Shown one piece after another: positions 6,426 through 7,587 of a stretch of DNA of 7,587 nucleotides (the first letter of the stretch is position 1; every line of letters begins with the position of its first letter). The stretch lies in assembly GCA_023430725.1 (NCBI GenBank), contig JAEYZD010000005.1, forward strand, positions 1 to 7,587, written 5' to 3'. The position numbers were made by a program, and so were the translations under genes. The stretch is from Bacteroidota bacterium (GTDB lineage Bacteria > Bacteroidota > Bacteroidia > Bacteroidales > VadinHA17). The notes under the pieces are model-generated. The model searched no databases. It was given only the letters and a program-made list of their open reading frames with translations, and was not told the DNA's origin.

Positions 6426-7587
6426 TTATTTCCCCCAGAATATCTTTTCTGTAAAGGCATTTGGTTGTGTCGGTACATTAGCTCCGTTGGAGGAGTATTC
6501 ACCTGCCGGATAGAACAGCCTCACGGGCCTGTCGGCCGTGGCGTTGTAGTTCAGGGGCAGAGGAAGGCCTGAGGGATACCCTGTGCGGCTGTAGTCAAAC
6601 CATGACTGTTCAGCTGTGAGACCGTTGGTGGCAATCCACTTCTGGGTGATTATAGCCTGCAGTTTGTTTGAAGAACTGTTCCAGCCAACCAGGTTTTGTG
6701 CTGTTGTGTAATAATCGACAGCTTCAGCCTCATCAAGGCCAAGGTACAGGAAGGAGGCGGTAATGCCATCCTCATAAAGCGCCTGTGCGCTGGGGCCTGT
6801 AGTGATGAGTCCCTTAAATCTGAGTTCAGCCAGGTTCAGGTAATGCTCAGCCAGGGTGAAGATGATTGCATCCATGTTAGCTGCCTTTAGGATACCGGGG
6901 CCGATGTTGGATACCTTGTCAGACATGTACTGGTCAAGAACAGGAGTGTCATAGTCGAGCAGACCCTGAGGAACACCAAGATGACCCGTAGAAGGCTTTT
7001 CGTAGAGATAATCAATTCTCGGGTCGCCTGTGGCAGTAAGGTGCTGAAGAACGTGTGCCGCTGCACAGGTTGCATTGTTACTCATCTCTGCTGTACCTGC
7101 CGGATCCCAGCCGAGTTCATCCCACATCGGGTTCTGCTTGTTCACATCCTTTACATAACCGGGGTTGATGCCCACATCAGATGTGATGTAGCCGTGACCT
7201 TCAGCTGCAATGACACCGAGTTCGGTAGTGATGTACGTATTCCTGCCGTCCATGTCTGACTGACGGTTAAGGATCCTTACCTTAAGAGTATTTGCAAACC
7301 TGATCCAGTTGGTCATGTTCCCTCCGAACATTGCGTCGTCACTTCCGGGAACAGCTGCAGTTGCAGGTGCGTTACTGATAAGATCAATTGCTGCAGTGAG
7401 CTGAACGATCAGATCTTCATAAATTGTCTGTGCATCATCATAAACAGGGGTAGCCTCCTTACTTCTGCCAAGAGCTTCGGTATAAGGTACGTCACCGTAG
7501 CAGTCAACAAGCAGCTGGTAATGGAAGGATTTCATTATCATGGCAATTGCCTTGTAATTTACATACTTCTCATCCTCCAGGTTGAAA
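6426..7587 (-). CDS. SusD/RagB-family outer-membrane nutrient-binding protein, SusD_2 type (partial, N-terminus off the right edge)
   Basis: The minus-strand frame is open from the right edge and gives 386 residues to a TAA at 6426-6428. The ATG at 7541 is internal: the frame continues upstream with FNLEDEKYVNYKAIA, so the lipoprotein signal and first helices are missing. SusD_2 landmarks seen are YGDVPYTEA (7473-7499), the NWIRFANTLKVRILNR helix (7263-7310), NPGY followed by NPMWDELGW, AEHYLNLAELRF, and QKWIATNG...EQSWFDYSRTGYP near the end. The C-terminus FWGK is typical. Known: SusD-like proteins are the lids of SusC TonB-dependent transporters and bind glycans, peptides or other oligomers at the cell surface. 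Here the protein leads two further lipoprotein genes, and a susC gene is expected just beyond the right edge. Substrate binding residues cannot be assigned from sequence alone. No frameshift is visible. Confidence 0.93.
   Translation of the reverse strand, partial: FNLEDEKYVNYKAIAMIMKSFHYQLLVDCYGDVPYTEALGRSKEATPVYDDAQTIYEDLIVQLTAAIDLISNAPATAAVPGSDDAMFGGNMTNWIRFANTLKVRILNRQSDMDGRNTYITTELGVIAAEGHGYITSDVGINPGYVKDVNKQNPMWDELGWDPAGTAEMSNNATCAAAHVLQHLTATGDPRIDYLYEKPSTGHLGVPQGLLDYDTPVLDQYMSDKVSNIGPGILKAANMDAIIFTLAEHYLNLAELRFKGLITTGPSAQALYEDGITASFLYLGLDEAEAVDYYTTAQNLVGWNSSSNKLQAIITQKWIATNGLTAEQSWFDYSRTGYPSGLPLPLNYNATADRPVRLFYPAGEYSSNGANVPTQPNAFTEKIFWGK

Overview
The window looks like the chromosome of a member of the Bacteroidota. 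The right half is a SusD-type outer-membrane nutrient-uptake operon with accompanying lipoproteins, which is characteristic of that phylum. Start codons lack clear Shine-Dalgarno sequences, and one promoter candidate matches the phylum's TAnnTTTG -7 element. The left half (cytochrome c, an FNR-like regulator, System II cytochrome c maturation) points to anaerobic or microaerobic respiration. The genus cannot be told from this sequence.

Left module (1-4344). A partial gene running leftward off the edge (325 to 1) encodes a lipid-anchored multiheme c-type cytochrome. Its anchor Cys is followed at once by six collagen-like Gly-X-Y triplets and then by CxxCH heme sites. Divergent from it lies a Crp/Fnr-family regulator (529-1224) with three closely spaced N-terminal cysteines and a fourth internal one, the pattern expected of an oxygen-sensing [4Fe-4S] FNR. 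Twenty-one bases later begins a 1025-residue CcsBA (ResB-CcsA fusion), the cytochrome c synthase of System II. The divergent intergenic region holds a perfect FNR box (TTGAT-N4-ATCAA, 439-452) within a series of four TTGAT/ATGAT sites whose starts are exactly 22 bp apart (395, 417, 439, 461). The simplest reading is an oxygen-responsive switch that controls a cytochrome together with the machinery that attaches heme to it.

Centre (4317-4500). A hairpin overlaps the ccsBA stop codon. A strong 12-bp stem with T-rich flanks on both strands serves as a terminator between the two convergent operons.

Right module (7587 down to 4501, minus strand). A SusD_2-type surface lipoprotein lacking its N-terminus (off the right edge) is followed by two further lipoprotein genes at short spacing. 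The first is a DUF1735/DUF4843-like beta-sandwich protein of the kind found beside SusD_2. The second is an acidic protein with a Calx-beta-like and a PPC-like region. Together they look like the tail of a SusC-SusD uptake operon of unknown substrate, with no evident link to the respiratory module. No RNA genes, mobile elements or CRISPR arrays were seen.
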